From Calliopsis andreniformis (lineage: Eukaryota > Arthropoda > Insecta > Hymenoptera > Andrenidae), in contig NW_027480546.1 of assembly GCF_051401765.1 (NCBI RefSeq), forward strand, positions 310,001 through 374,000: a stretch of DNA of 64,000 nucleotides, read 5' to 3'. Made by a program: the position numbers and the translations under genes. Positions 43,547 to 58,543 of this stretch are shown piece by piece. How positions within the stretch are numbered: the first letter of the stretch is position 1; each line of letters opens with the position of its first letter. The notes under the pieces are model-generated. The model was given only the letters and a program-made list of their open reading frames with translations, did no database searches and was not told where the DNA came from.

Positions 43547-45820
43547 GACATAATCATAATAACCATTATACTAGCCATAGTAGCAATAATAATCATAATA
43601 ACCATACTCATCATAATAATTATAGTAATAACCATAATAAGCTTTGAAATAATCATAATAACCGTTATACTAGCCATAGTAACCATAATAATCATAATAA
43701 CCATAATAATCATAATAATTATAGTAAGAACCATAACAAACTTGGAAATAATCATAATAAGCATTATACGAGCCATAATAATCGTAATAACTATAATAAT
43801 CATACTAGTCATAATAATAACCATAATAAACTTGGAAATAATCATATTTATCTTTATAATAGCAATAATAACCATAAAAATCATAATAGCCATAATAATC
43901 TGAATGTTGATCCTAATAATCATACTGACAACCATAATAATCATAGTGATCATCATAATAACTACAATAATCATAATAAACGTAATTGTAATGTTAATAA
44001 GCGTTGCAATAATCACAATAATCATAGTAACCATAATAATCTTAATGATGATCATAATATCCATGATAATTATACCAAGATCCGTAATAACCATAATAAT
44101 CATAATAGTAACCACAATGGGCTCGGAAATAATCATAATATACATTATACTAGCCATATCAGTCATAATAGTCATAATAGCCATAATAATCGCAATAGTC
44201 GTAATAATAACAATAATGAACTTGGAAATAATCGTAATAATCATTATAATAGTCATAATAGCCATAAAAATCACAATAGCCATAATAATCAGAATGGTGA
44301 TCATAATAATCATGCTAACAACCATAATGATCATAGTGATCATCATAACAACTACAATAATCATAATAATCGTAATTGTAATGTTTATAAGCTTAGCAAT
44401 AATCACAATAATCAGAGTAACCATAATAATCTTAATGATGATCATAATATCCATGATAATTTTACCAAGACCAGTAATAATCATAATAATCATAATAATA
44501 ACCATAATGGGTTCGGAAATAATCATAATATACATTATACTAGCCATATCAACCATAATAGTCATAATAGCCATAATAATCATAATAGTCGTAATAATAA
44601 CAATAATGAACTTGGAAATAATCGTTATAATCATTATAATAGTCATAATAGCAATAAAAATCACAATAGCCATAATAATCCGAATGGTGATCATAATAAT
44701 CATACTAACAACCATAATGATCATAGTAATCATCATAATAAACAGAATAGTCATGGAAATAATATTAATAATCGTTATTATTAACGTAATAACCATAATC
44801 ACCTTAATAACCATAATGATCTCAATGATGACCATAATATACATCATAATTATACTAAGACAAACAATAATCAGAGTAATCATAATAATAAACATAATAA
44901 GCTTTGAAATAATCATAATAACCTTTATACTAGCCATAATAACCATAATAATCATAATAACTAGAATAATCATAATAGTCATAATAATCGCAATAACTAT
45001 AATGATCTTAATGATGATCATGATATTCATCATAATTATACCAAGATCCATAATAAGCATAGTAACCATAATAATAAACATAATAAGCTTTGAAATAATC
45101 ATAATAACCGTTATACTAGCCTTAGTAACCATAATAATCATAATAACCATAATAATCATAATAAGTATAGTAATAACCATAATAAGCTTTGAAATAATCA
45201 TAATAACCGTTATACTAGCCATAGCAACCATAATAATCATAATAACTATAATAATCATAATAGTGATAATAATAACCGTAATAAACTTGGAAATAATCAT
45301 ATTTATCATTATAATAGCAATAATAACCATAAAAATCATAATAGCCATAATAATCTGAATGTTGATCCTAATAATCATACTAACAACCATAATGATCATA
45401 GTGATCATCATAATAACTACAATAATCATAATAATCGTAATTGTAATGTTAATAAGCATAGCAATAATCAAAATAATCATAGTAACCATAATAATCTTAA
45501 TGATGATCATAATATCCATGATAATTGTACCAAGATCCGTAATAATCATAATAATCATAATAATAACCCTAATGTGTTCGGAAATGATCATAATATACAT
45601 TATACTTGCCACAACAACCATAATAGTCATAATAGCCATAATAATCATAATAGTCGTAATAATAACAATAATAAACTTGGAAATAATGGTAATAATCATT
45701 ATAATAGTCATAATAGCCATAAAAATCACAATGGCCATAATAATCAGAATGGTGATCATAATAATCATACTAGCAACCATAATGATCATGGTAGTCATCA
45801 TAATAAACAGAATAGTCATG

Positions 45821-48754
45821 GAAATAATCTTAATAATCATTGTTATTAACGTAATAACCATAATAATCTTAATGATGACCATAATATACATCATAATTAT
45901 ACCTAGACATATAATAATCAGAATAATCACAATAATAAGCATAATAAGCTTTGAAATACTCATAATAACCTTCATACTAGCCATAATAACCATAATAATC
46001 ATAATAACTAGAGTAATCATAATAGTCATAATAATCGCAATAACCATAATGATCTTAATGATGACCATTATATTCATCATAATTATACCAAGATCCATAA
46101 TAATCATAGTAACCATAATTATAAACATAATAAGCTTTGAAATAATCATAATAACCGTTATACTAGCCATAGAAGCCATAATAATCATAATAACCATAAT
46201 CATCATAATAATTATATTAATAACCATAATAAGCTTGGAAATAATCATCATAAGTATTATACTAGCCATAATAATCATAATAATCATAATAACTATAATA
46301 ATCATACTAGTCATAATAATACCCATAATAAACTTGGAAATAACCATATTTATCATTATAATAGCAATAATAACCATAAAGATCATAATAACCATAATAA
46401 TCTGAATGTTGATCCTAATAATCATACTAACAACCATAATAATCATAGTGATCATCATAATAACTACAATAACCATAATAATCGTAATTGTAATGTTAAT
46501 AAGCATAGCAATAATCCCAATAATCGTAGTAACCATAATAATCTTAATGATGATCATAATATCCATGATAATTATACCAAGATCCGTAATAATCATAATA
46601 ATCATAATAATAACCATAATGGGTTCGGAAATAATCATAATATACATTATACTAGCCATATCAACCATAATAGTCATAATAGCCATAATAATCATAATAG
46701 TCGTAATAATAACAATAATGAACTAGGAAATAATCGTAATAATCATAATAATAGTCATAATAGCCATGTAAATCACAATAGCCATAATAATCACAATGGT
46801 GATCATGATAATCATACTAACAACCATAATGATCATAGTAATCATCATAATAAACAGAATAGTCATGGAAATAATCTTAATAACCATTATTATTAACGTA
46901 ATAACCATAATCATCGCAATAACCATAATGATCTTAATGATGATCATGATATTCATCATAATTATACCAAGATCCATAATAATCATAGTAACCATAATAA
47001 TAAACATAATAAGTTTTGAAATAATCATAATAACCGTTATAGTAGTCATAGTAACCATAATAATCATAATAACCATAATATCCATAATAATTATAGCAAT
47101 AACCATAATAAGCTCGGAAATAATCATAATAAGCATTATACTAGCCATAATAATCATAATAACTATAATAATCATACTAGTCATAATAATACCCATAATA
47201 AACTTGGAAATAACCATATTTATCATTATAATAGCAATAATAACCATAAAGATCATAATAGCCATAATAATCTGAATGTTGATCCTAATAATCATACTGG
47301 CAACCATAATAATCATAGTGATCATCATAATAACTACAATAATCATAATAATCGTAATTGTAATGTTAATAAGCATAGCAATAATCCCAATAATCATAGT
47401 AACCATAATAATCTTAATGATGATCATAATATCCATGATAATTATACCAAGATCCGTAATAATCATAATAATCATAATAATAACCATAATGGGTTCGGAA
47501 ATAATCATAATATACATTATACTAGCCATATCAACCATAATAGCCATAATAGCCATAATAATCATAATAGTCGTAATAATAACAATAATGAACTAGGAAA
47601 TAATCGTAATAATCATTATAATAGTCATAATAGCCATATAAATCACAATAGCCATAATAATCAGAATGGTGATCATAATAATCATACTAACAACCATAAT
47701 GATAATAGTAATCATCATAATAAACAGAATAGCCATGGAAATAATCTTAATAACCATTATTATTAACGTAATAACCATAATCATCGTAATAACCATAGTG
47801 ATCTTAATGATGACCATAATATTCATCATAATTATACCTAGACATATAATAATCAGAGTAATCATAATAATAAACATAATAAGCTTTGAAATAATCATAA
47901 TAACCGTTATACTTTCCATAGTAACCATACTAATCATAATAACCATAATAATCATAATAATTATAATAATAACCATAATAAGCTTTGAAATAATAATAAT
48001 AACCTTTATACTAGCCATAATAACCATAATAATCATAATAACTAGAATAATCATAATAGTCATAATAATCGCAATAACCATAATGATCTTAATGATGATC
48101 ATGATATTCATCATAATTATGCCAAGATCCATAATAATCATAGTAACCATAATAATAAACATAATAAGTTTTCAAATAATCATAATAACCGATATACTAG
48201 CCATAGTAACCATAATAATCATAATAACCATAATATCCATAATAATTATAGTAATAACCATAATAAGCTCGGAAATAATCATAATAAGCATTACACTAGC
48301 CATAATAATCATACTAACAACCATAATAATCATAGTGATCATCATAATAATTACAATAATCATAATAATCGTAATTGTAATGTTAATGAGCATAGCAATA
48401 ATCACAATAATCATATAGAACATAATAATCTTAATGATGATCATAATATCCATGATAATTATACCAACAACCGTAATAATCATAATAATCATAATAATAA
48501 CCCTAATGTGTTCGGAAATAATCATAATATACATTATACTTGCCATAACAACCATAATAGTCATAATAGCCATGATAATCATAATAGTCGTAATAATAAC
48601 AATAATAAACTTGGAAATAATGGTAATAATCATTATAATAGTCATAATAGCCATAAAAATCACAATGGCCATAATAATCAGAATGGTGATCATAATAATC
48701 ATACTAGCAACCATAATGATCATGGTAGTCATCATAATAAACAGAATAGTCATG
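45821..48754 (+). repeat. Block C1, 2,934 bp
   Basis: Opens with a 132-bp subunit (150 less 18 bp). Its first ~1.4 kb recurs 2,934 bp later in C2. It includes the truncated 243-bp subunit at 48,272-48,514. Confidence 0.85.
48272..48514 (+). repeat. Truncated 243-bp fusion subunit
   Basis: A 90/99-type head (aagcattacactagcc) runs straight into the middle of a 291-type subunit (catactaacaacc). Compared with 90+291, 138 bp (46 triplets) are missing. The joint lies within the shared word ataataatcata, which suggests microhomology-directed exchange. A downstream word, catatagaacat, is also changed and adds a TAG in the upper-strand phase. Confidence 0.85.
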
Positions 48755-50281
48755 GAAATAATCTTAATAATCATTGTTATTAACGTAATAACCATAATAA
48801 TCTTAATGATGACCATAATATACATCATAATTATACCTAGACATATAATAATCAGAATAATCACAATAATAAGCATAATAAGCTTTGAAATACTCATAAT
48901 AACCTTCATACTAGCCATAATAAACATAATAATCATAATAACTAGAGTAATCATAATAGTCATAATAATCGCAATAACCATAATGATCTTAATGATGATC
49001 ATTATATTCATCATAATTATACCAAGATCCATAATAATCATAGTAACCATAATAATAAACATAATAAGCTTTGAAATAATCATAATAACCGTTATACTAG
49101 CCATAGAAGCCATAATACTCATAATAACCATAATCATCATAATAATTATATTAATAACCATAATAAGCCTGGAAATGATCATCATAAGTATTATACTAGC
49201 CATAATAATCATAATAATCATAATAACTATAATAATCATACTAGTCATAATAATACCCATAATAAACTTGGAAATAACCATATTTATCATTATAATAGCA
49301 ATAATAACCATAAAGATCATAATAGCCATAATAATCTGAATGTTGATCCTAATAATCATACTAACAACCATAATAATCATAGTGATCATCATAATAACTA
49401 CAATAATCATAATAATCGTAATTGTAATGTTAATAAGCATAGCAATAATCCCAATAATCATAGTAACCATAATAATCTTAATGATGATCATAATATCCAT
49501 GATAATTATACCAAGATCCGTAATAATCATAATAATCATAATAAGAACCATAATGGGTTCGGAAATAATCATAATATACATTATACTAGCCATATCAACC
49601 ATAATAGTCATAATAGCCATAATAATCATAATAGTCGTAATAATAACAATAATGAACTAGGAAATAATCGTAATAATCATAATAATAGTCATAATAGCCA
49701 TGTAAATCACAATAGCCATAATAATCAGAATGGTGATCATGATAATCATACTAACATCCATAATGATCATAGTAATCATCATAATAAACAGAATAGTCAT
49801 GGAAATAATCTTAATAACCATTATTATTAACGTAATAAACATAATCATCGTAATAACCATAATGATCTTAATGATGACCATAATATTCATCATAATTATA
49901 CCAAGATCCATAATAATCATAGTAACCATAATAATAAACATAATAAGTTTTTAAATAATCATAATAACCGTTATACTAGCCATAGTAACCATAATAATCA
50001 TAATAACCATAATATCCATAATAATTATAGTAATAACCATAATAAGCTCGGAAATAATCATAATAAGCATTATACTAGCCATAATAATCAAAATAACTAT
50101 AATAATCATACTAGTCATAATAATACCCATAATAAACTTGGAAATAACCATATTTATCATTATAATAGCAATAATAACCATAAAGATCATAATAGCCATA
50201 ATAATCTGAATGTTGATCCTAATAATCATACTGACAACCATAATGATCATAGTAATCATCATAATAAACAGAATAGTCATG
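48755..50281 (+). repeat. Block C2, 1,527 bp
   Basis: Subunits 132, 186, 99, 99, 291, 99, 141, 150, 99, 90, 141. The 186 is skipped in the second half and the 291 is replaced by a 141-length form, so the HOR is shortened at its end. The landmark at 49,952 is mutated to tttttaaataatc. Confidence 0.85.
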
Positions 50282-52483
50282 GAAATAATCTTAATAATGA
50301 TTGTTATTAACGTAATAACCATAATAATCTTAATGATGACCATAATATACATCATAATTATACCTAGACATATAATAATCATAATAATAAGCATAATAAG
50401 CATAATAAGCTTTGAAATACTCATAATAACCTTCATACTAGCCATAATAACCATAATAATGATAATAACTAGAGTAATCATAATAGTCATAATAATCGCA
50501 ATAACCATAATGATCTTAATGATGATCATTATATTCATCATAATTATACCAAGATCCATAATAATCATAGTAACCATAATAATAAACATAATAAGCTTTG
50601 AAATAATCATAATAACCGTTACACTATCCATAGAAGCCATAATAATCATAATAACCATAATCATCATAATAATTATATTAATAACCATAATAAGCTTGGA
50701 AATAATCATCATAAGTATTATACTAGCCATAATAATCATAATAATCATAATAACTATAATAATCATAATAGTCATAATAATAACCATAATAAACTTGGAA
50801 ATAATCATATTTATCATTATAATAGCTGTAATAACCATAAAAATCATAATAGCCATAATAATCTGAATGTTGATCCTAATAATCATACTAACAACTATAA
50901 TAATCATAGTGATTATCATAATAACTACAATAATCATAATAATCGTAATTGTAATGTTAATAAGCATAGCAATAATCACAATAATCATAGTAACCATAAT
51001 AATCTTAATGATGATCATAATATCCATGATAATTATACCAAGATCCGTAATAATCATAATAATCATAATAATAACCATAATGGGTCCGGAAATAACCATA
51101 ATATACTTTATACTAGCCATAACAACCATAATAGTCATAATAGCCATAATAATCATAATAGTCGTATTAACAACAATAATGAACTTCTAAATAATCCTAA
51201 TAATCATTATACTAGTCATAATAGCCATAAAAATCACAATAGCCATAATAATCAGAATGGTGATCATAATAATCATACTAACAACCATAATGATAATAGT
51301 AATCATCATAATAAACAGAATAGTCATGGAAATAATCTTAATAACCATTATTATTAACGTAATAACCATAATCATCGTAATAACCATAATGATCTTAATG
51401 ATGACCATAATATTCATCATAATTATACCTAGACATATAATAATCAGAGTAATCATAATAATAAACATAATAAGCTTTGAAATAATCATAATAACCGTTA
51501 TACTAGCCATAGTAACCATACTAATCATAATAACCATAATAATCATAATAATTATAATAATAACCATAATAAGCTTTGAAATAATCATAATAACCTTTAT
51601 ACTAGCCATAATAACCATAATAATCATAATAACTAGAATAATCATAATAGTCATAATAATCGCAATAACCAAAATGATCTTAATGATGATCATGATATTC
51701 ATCATAATTATACCAAGATCCATAATAAGCATAGTAACCATAATAATAAACATAATAAGCTTCGAAATAATCATAATAACCGTTATACTAGCCATAGTAA
51801 CCATAATAATCATAATAAACATAATAATCATAATAATTATAGTAATAACCATAATAAGCTTTGAAATAATAATAATAACCGTTATACTAGCCATAGTAAC
51901 CATGATAATCATAATAACTATAATAATCATAGTAGTGATAATAATAACCGTAATAAACTTGGAAATAATCATATTTATCATTAGAATAGCTATAATAACC
52001 ATAAAAATCATAATAGCCATAATAATCTGAATGTTGATCCTAATAATCATACTAACAACCATAATAATCATAGTGATCATCATAATAATTACAATAATCA
52101 TAATAATCGTAATTGTAATGTTAATGAGCATAGCAATAATCACAATAATCATAGTAACCATTATAATCTTAATGATGATCATAATATCCATGATAATTAT
52201 ACCAAGATCCGTAATAATCATAATAATAACCGTAATGTGTTCGGAAATAATCATAATATACATTATACTTGCCATAACAACCATAATAGTCATAATAGCC
52301 ATAATAATCATAATAGTCGTAATAATAACAATAAGGAACTAGGAAATAATCGTAATAATCATTATAATAGTCATAATAGCCATAAAAATCACAATAGCCA
52401 TAATAATCAGAATGGTGATCATAATAATCATACTAACAACCATAATGATCATAGTAATCATCATAATAAACAGAATAGTCATG
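50282..52483 (+). repeat. Block C3, 2,202 bp
   Basis: Subunits 132, 186, 99, 99, 291, 99, 141, 150, 99, 186, 99, 99, 282, 99, 141. The 282-bp subunit (51,962-52,243) is a 291 that lost one nine-base word. The landmark at 51,188 is mutated to cttctaaataatc. Confidence 0.85.
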
Positions 52484-53530
52484 GAAATAATCTTAATAAT
52501 CATTGTTATTAACGTAATAACCATAATAATCTTAATGATGACCATAATATACATCATAATTATACCTAGACATATAATAATCAGAATAATCATAATAATA
52601 AGCATAATAAGCTTTGAAATACTCATAATAACCTTCATACTAGCCATAATAACCATAATAATCATAATAACTAGAGTAATCATAATAGTCATAATAATCG
52701 CAATAACCATAATGATCTTAATGATGAACATTACATTCATCATAATTATACCAAGATCCATAATAATCATAGTAACCATAATAATAGACATAATTAGCTT
52801 TGAAATAATCATAATAACCGTTATACTAGCCATAGAAGCCATTATAATCATAATAACCATAATCATCATAATAATTATATTAATAACCATAATAAGCTTG
52901 GAAATAATCATCATAAGTATTATACTAGCCATAATAATCATAATAATCATAATAACTATAATAATCATAATAGTCATAATAATAACCATAATAAACTTCG
53001 AAATAATCATATTTATCATTATAATGGCAATAATAACCATAAAGATCATAATAGCCATAATAATCTGAATGTTGATCCTAATAATCATACTGACAACCAT
53101 AATAATCATAGTGACCATCATAATAACTACAATAATCATAATAATCGTGATTGTAATGTTAATAAGCATAGCAATAATCACAATAATCATAGTAACCATA
53201 ATAATCTTAATGATGATCATAATATCCATGATAATTATACAAAGATCCGTAATAATCATAATAATCATAATAATAACCATAATGGGTCCGGAAATAACCA
53301 TAATATACTTTATACTAGCCATAACAACCATAATAGTCATAATAGCCATAATAATCATAATAGTCGTAATAATAACAATAATGAACTAGGAAATAATCGT
53401 AATAATCATAATAATAGTCATAATAGCCATATAAATCACAATAGCCATAATAATCAGAATGGTGATCATAATAATCATACTAACAACCATAATGATCATA
53501 GTAATCACCATAATAAACAGAATAGTCATG
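52484..53530 (+). repeat. Block C4, 1,047 bp
   Basis: A canonical HOR in which 132 replaces 150: 132, 186, 99, 99, 291, 99, 141. Its length is 18 bp below 1,065. Confidence 0.87.
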
Positions 53531-54292
53531 GAAATAATCTTAATAATGATTGTTATTAACGTAATAACCATAATAATCTTAATGATGACCATAATATACA
53601 TCAGAATTAAACTAAGACAAGTAATAATCAGAGTAATCATAATAATAAACATAATAAGCTTTGAAATAGTAATAATAACCTTTATACTAGCCGTAATAAC
53701 CATAATAATCATAATAACTATAATAATCATACTAGTCATAATAATACCCATAATAAACTTGGAAATAACCATATTTATCATTATAATAGCAATAATAACC
53801 ATAAAAGTCATAATAGCCATAATAATCTGAATGTTGATCCTAATAATCATACTAACAACCATAATAATCATAGTGATCATCATAATAATTACAATAATCA
53901 TAATAATCGTAATTGTAATGTTAATCAGCATAGCAATAATCACAATAATCATAGTGAACATAATAATCTTAATGATGATCATAATATCCATGATAATTAT
54001 ACCAACAACCGTAATAATCATAATAATCATAATAATAACCCTAATGTGTTCGGAAATAATCATAATATACATTATACTTGCCATAACAACCATAATAGTC
54101 ATAATAGCCATAATAATCATAATAGTCGTAATAATAACAATAATAAACTTGGAAATAATGGTAATAATCATTATAATAGTCATAATAGCCATAAAAATCA
54201 CAATGGCCATAATAATCAGAATGGTGATCATAATAATCATACTAGCAACCATAATGATCATGGTAGTCATCATAATAAACAGAATAGTCATG
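53531..54292 (+). repeat. Block C5, 762 bp
   Basis: The shortest full block: 132, 99, 291, 99, 141. The 186 and one 99 (285 bp together) are absent. Like the 835-bp blocks of domain A it shows that the 285-bp part can be lost as a unit. Confidence 0.86.
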
Positions 54293-56104
54293 GAAATAAT
54301 CTTAATAATCATTGTTATTTACGTAATAACCATAATAATCTTAATGATGTCCATAATATACATCATAATTATACCTAGACATATAATAATCAGAATAATC
54401 ATAATAATAAGCATAATAAGCTTTGAAATACTCATAATAACCTTCATACTAGCCATAATAACCATAATAATCATAATAACTAGAGTAATCATAATAGTCA
54501 TAATAATCGCAATAACCATAATGATCTTAATGATGATCATCATATTCATCATAATTATACCAAGATCCATAATAATCATAGTAACCGTAATAATAAACAT
54601 AATAAGCTTTGAAATAATCATAATAACCGTTATACTAGCCATAGAAGCCATAATAATCATAATAACCATAATCATCATAATAATTATATTAATAACCATA
54701 ATAAGCTTGGAAATAATCATCATGAGTATTATACTAGCCATAATAATCATAATAATCATAATAACTATAATAATCATACTAGTCATAATAATACCCATAA
54801 TAAACTTGGAAATAACCATATTTATCATTATAATAGCAATAATAACCATATAGATCATAATAGCCATAATAATCTGAATGTTGATCCTAATAATCATACT
54901 AACAACCATAATAATCATAGTGATCATCATAATAACTACAATAATCATAATAATCGTAATTGTAATGTTAATAAGCATAGAAATAATCCTTATAATCATA
55001 GTAACCATAATAATCTTAATGATGATCATAATATCTATGATAATTATACCAAGATCCGTAATAATCATAATAATCATAATAAGAACCATAATGGGTTCGG
55101 AAATAATCATAATATACATTATACTAGCCATATCAACCATAATAGTCATAATAGCCATAATAATCATAATAGTCGTAATAATAACAATAATGAACTAGGA
55201 AATAATCGTAATAATCATAATAATAGTCATAATAGCCATGTATATCACAATAGCCATAATAATCAGAATGGTGATCATGATAATCATACTAACAACCATA
55301 ATGATCATAGTAATCATCATAATAAACAGAATAGTCATGGAAATAATCTTAATAACCATTATTATTAACGTAATATACATAATCATCGTAATAACCATAA
55401 TGATCTTAATGATGACCATAATATTCATCATAATTATACCTAGACATATAATAATCAGAGTAATAATAATAATAAACATAATAAGCTTTGAAATAATCAT
55501 AATAACCGTTATACTAGCCATAGTAACCATACTAATCATAATAACCATAATAATCATAATAATTATAATAATAACCATAATAAGCTTTGAAATAATCATA
55601 ATAACCTCTATACTAGCCATAATAACCATAATAATCATAATAACTAGAATAATCATAATAGTCATAATAATCGCAATAACCATAATGATCTTAATGATGA
55701 TCATGATATTCATCATAATTATACCAAGATCCATAATAATCATAGTAACCATAATAATAAACATAATAAGTTTTGAAATAATCATAATAACCGTTATACT
55801 AGCCATAGTAACCATAATAATCATAATAACCATAATATCCATAATAATTATAGTAATAACCATAATAAGCTCGGAAATAATCATAATAAGCATTATACTA
55901 GCCATAATAATCATAATAACTATAATAATCATACTAGTCATAATAATACCCATAATAAACTTGGAAATAACCATATTTATCATTATAATAGCAATAATAA
56001 CCATAAAGATCATAATAGCCATAATAATCTGAATGTTGATCCTAATAATCATACTGACAACCATAATGATCATAGTAATCATCATAATAAACAGAATAGT
56101 CATG
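54293..56104 (+). repeat. Block C6, 1,812 bp
   Basis: Subunits 132, 186, 99, 99, 291, 99, 141, 150, 99, 186, 99, 90, 141 (the last is the head of a 291). The first ~1.2 kb repeats C2 at 5,538-bp spacing. Confidence 0.85.
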
Positions 56105-58035
56105 GAAATAATCTTAATAATGATTGTTATTAACGTAATAACCATAATAATCTTAATGATGACCATAATATACATCATAATTATACTAAGACAAATAATA
56201 ATCAGAGTAATCATAATAATAAACATAATAAGCTTTGAAATAATAATAATAACCTTTATACTAGCCATAATAGCCATAATAATCATAATAACTAGAATAA
56301 TCATAATAGTCATAATAATCGCAATAACCATAATGATCTTAATGATGATCATGATATTCATCATAATTATACCAAGATCCATAATAAGCATAGTAACCAT
56401 AATAATAAACATAATAAGCTTCGAAATAATCATAATAACCGTTATACTAGCCATAGTAACCATAATAATCATAACAAACATAATAATCATAATAATTATA
56501 GTAATAACCATAATAAGCTTTGAAATAATCATAATAACCGTTATACTAGCCATAGTAACCATAATAATCATAATAACTATAATAATCATAATAGTGATAA
56601 TAATAACCGTAATAAACTTGGAAATAATCATATTTATCATTATAATAGCTATAATAACCATAAAAATCATAATAGCCATAATAATCTGAATGTTGATCCT
56701 AATAATCATACTAACAACCATAATAATCATAGTGATCATCATAATAATTACAATAATCATAATAATCGTAATTGTAATGTTAATGAGCATAGCAATAATC
56801 ACAATAATCATAGTAACCATAATAATCTTAATGATGATCATAATATCCATGATAATTATACCAAGATCCGTAATAATCATAATAATCATAATAATAACCG
56901 TAATGTGTTCGGAAATAATCATAATATACATTATACTTGCCATAACAACCATAATAGTCATAATAGCCATAATAATCATAATAGTCGTAGTAATAACAAT
57001 AAAGAACCTGGAAATAATCGTAATAATCATTACAATAGTCATAATAGCCATAAAAATCACAATAGCCGTAATAATCTGAATGGTGGTCATAATAATCATA
57101 CTAACAATCATAATGATCATAGTAATCATCATAATAAACAGAATAGGCATGGAAATGATCTTAATAATCATTATTATTATCGTAATAACCATAATCACCT
57201 TAATAACCATAATGATCTCAATGATGACCATAATATTCATCATAATTATACTAAGACAAATAATAATCAGAGTAATCATAATAATAAACATAATAAGCTT
57301 TGAAATAATCACAATAACCTTTATACTGGCCATAATAACCATAATAATCATAATACCTAGAATAATCATAATAGTCATAATAATCGCAATAACCATAATG
57401 ATCTTAATGATGATCATGATATTCATCATAATTATACCAAGATCCATAATAATCATAGTAACCATAATAATAAACATAATAAGTTTTGAAATAATCATAA
57501 TAACCGTTATACTAGCCATAGTAACCATAATAATCATAATAACCATAATAACCATAATAATTATAGTAATAACCATAATAAGCTCGGAAATAATCATAAT
57601 AAGCATTATACTAGCCATAATAATCATAATAACTATAATAATCATACTAGTCATAATAATACCCATAATAAACTTGGAAATAATCATATTTATCATTATA
57701 ATAGCAATAATAACCATAAAGATCATAATAGCAATAATAATCTGAATGTTGATCCTAATAATCATACTGACAACCATAATAATCATAGTGATCATCGTAA
57801 TAACTACAATAATCATAATAATCGTAATTGTAATGTCAATAAGCATAGCAATAATCACAATAATCATAGTAACCATAATAATCTTAATGATGATCATAAT
57901 ATGCATGATAATTATACCAAGATCCGTAATAATCATAATAATCATAATAATAACCATAATGGGTTCGGAAATAATCATAATATACATTATACTAGCCATA
58001 TCAACCATAATAGTCATAATAGCCATAATAATCAT
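55195..58035 (-). other. Open frame of 946 codons, probably not a gene
   Basis: Bounded by the two CTAG landmarks at about 55,196 and 58,064, each a stop on both strands. The predicted string repeats with the HOR and has no recognisable domain. Confidence 0.88.
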
Positions 58036-58066
58036 AATAGTCGTAATAATAACAATAAGGAACTAG

Positions 58067-58207
58067 GAAATAATCGTAATAATCATTATAATAGTCATAA
58101 TAGCCATAAAAATCACAATAGCCATAATAATCAGAATGGTGATCATAATAATCATACTAACAACCATAATGATCATAGTAATCATCATAATAAACAGAAT
58201 AGTCATG
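58067..58207 (+). repeat. Subunit type 141 (example)
   Basis: The subunit begins gaaataatcg and ends aacagaatagtcatg. At its middle lies aatctgaatggtgatc or a variant; here the variant is aatcagaatggtgatc. In the upper-strand Ile-rich phase the common form reads ATC-TGA-ATG, so it supplies a stop directly followed by ATG. It aligns without gaps to the first 141 bases of the 291-bp subunit. Confidence 0.9.
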
Positions 58208-58357
58208 GAAATCATCTTAATAATGGTTATTATTAACGTAATAACCATAATCACCTTAATAACCATAATGATCTCAATGATGACCATAATATTCATCATA
58301 ATTATACTAAGACAAATAATAATCAGAGTAATCATAATAATAAACATAATAAGCTTT
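58208..58357 (+). repeat. Subunit type 150 (example)
   Basis: The subunit begins gaaatcatct here (usually gaaataatct), continues into attattaacg and ends at aataagctttg, which carries a HindIII site. The word cttaatga lies about 66 bases in, the same offset as in the second half of the 291-bp subunit. Losing 18 bases from the early part gives the 132-bp form of domain C; adding one base and the palindrome gives the 133-bp form of domains A and B. Confidence 0.9.
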
Positions 58358-58543
58358 GAAATAATAATAATAACCTTTATACTAGCCATAATAACCATAA
58401 TAATCATAATAACTAGAATAATCATAATAGTCATAATAATCGCAATAACCATAATGATCTTAATGATGATCATGATATTCATCATAATTATACCAAGATC
58501 CATAATAAGCATAGTAACCATAATAATAAACATAATAAGCTTC
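58358..58543 (+). repeat. Subunit type 186 (example)
   Basis: The first ~100 bases resemble a 99-bp subunit (ttatactagcc near base 20). The last ~85 bases, from cttaatgatgatcatgat to the aagctt end, match the tail of the 150-bp subunit at equal distance from its end. I read it as a chimera of a 99-type head and a 150-type tail. It contains a short inverted pair, atgatga and tcatcat, separated by nine bases. Confidence 0.85.

Larger units (their letters stand above)
43026..45820 (+). repeat. Block C0, transition from domain B to C
   Basis: Subunits 149, 186, 186, 99, 99, 90, 291, 99, 291(hybrid), 99, 141, 150, 186, 99, 99, 291, 99, 141. It has the only two adjacent 186-bp subunits of the window and a one-base deletion near 43,127. 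The family tag changes here from ggtccgg or gggttcgg to gtgttcgg. Confidence 0.85.
43120..46695 (-). other. Open frame of 1,191 codons, probably not a gene
   Basis: Same Ile/Met-rich phase as the frame at 58,063-63,999. It begins downstream of the CTAG-type stop of the 46.7-kb HOR and ends at the phase change caused by the one-base deletion near 43,127. Both limits are features of the repeat rather than gene signals. No promoter or splice signal can be told apart from the background. Confidence 0.88.

Noticed and set aside
58430..58500. Hairpin in the 186-bp subunit (atgatga ... tcatcat)
   Set aside because: Seven AT-rich base pairs around a nine-base loop are expected from atgatcat-type words, so it does not merit a separate functional call.
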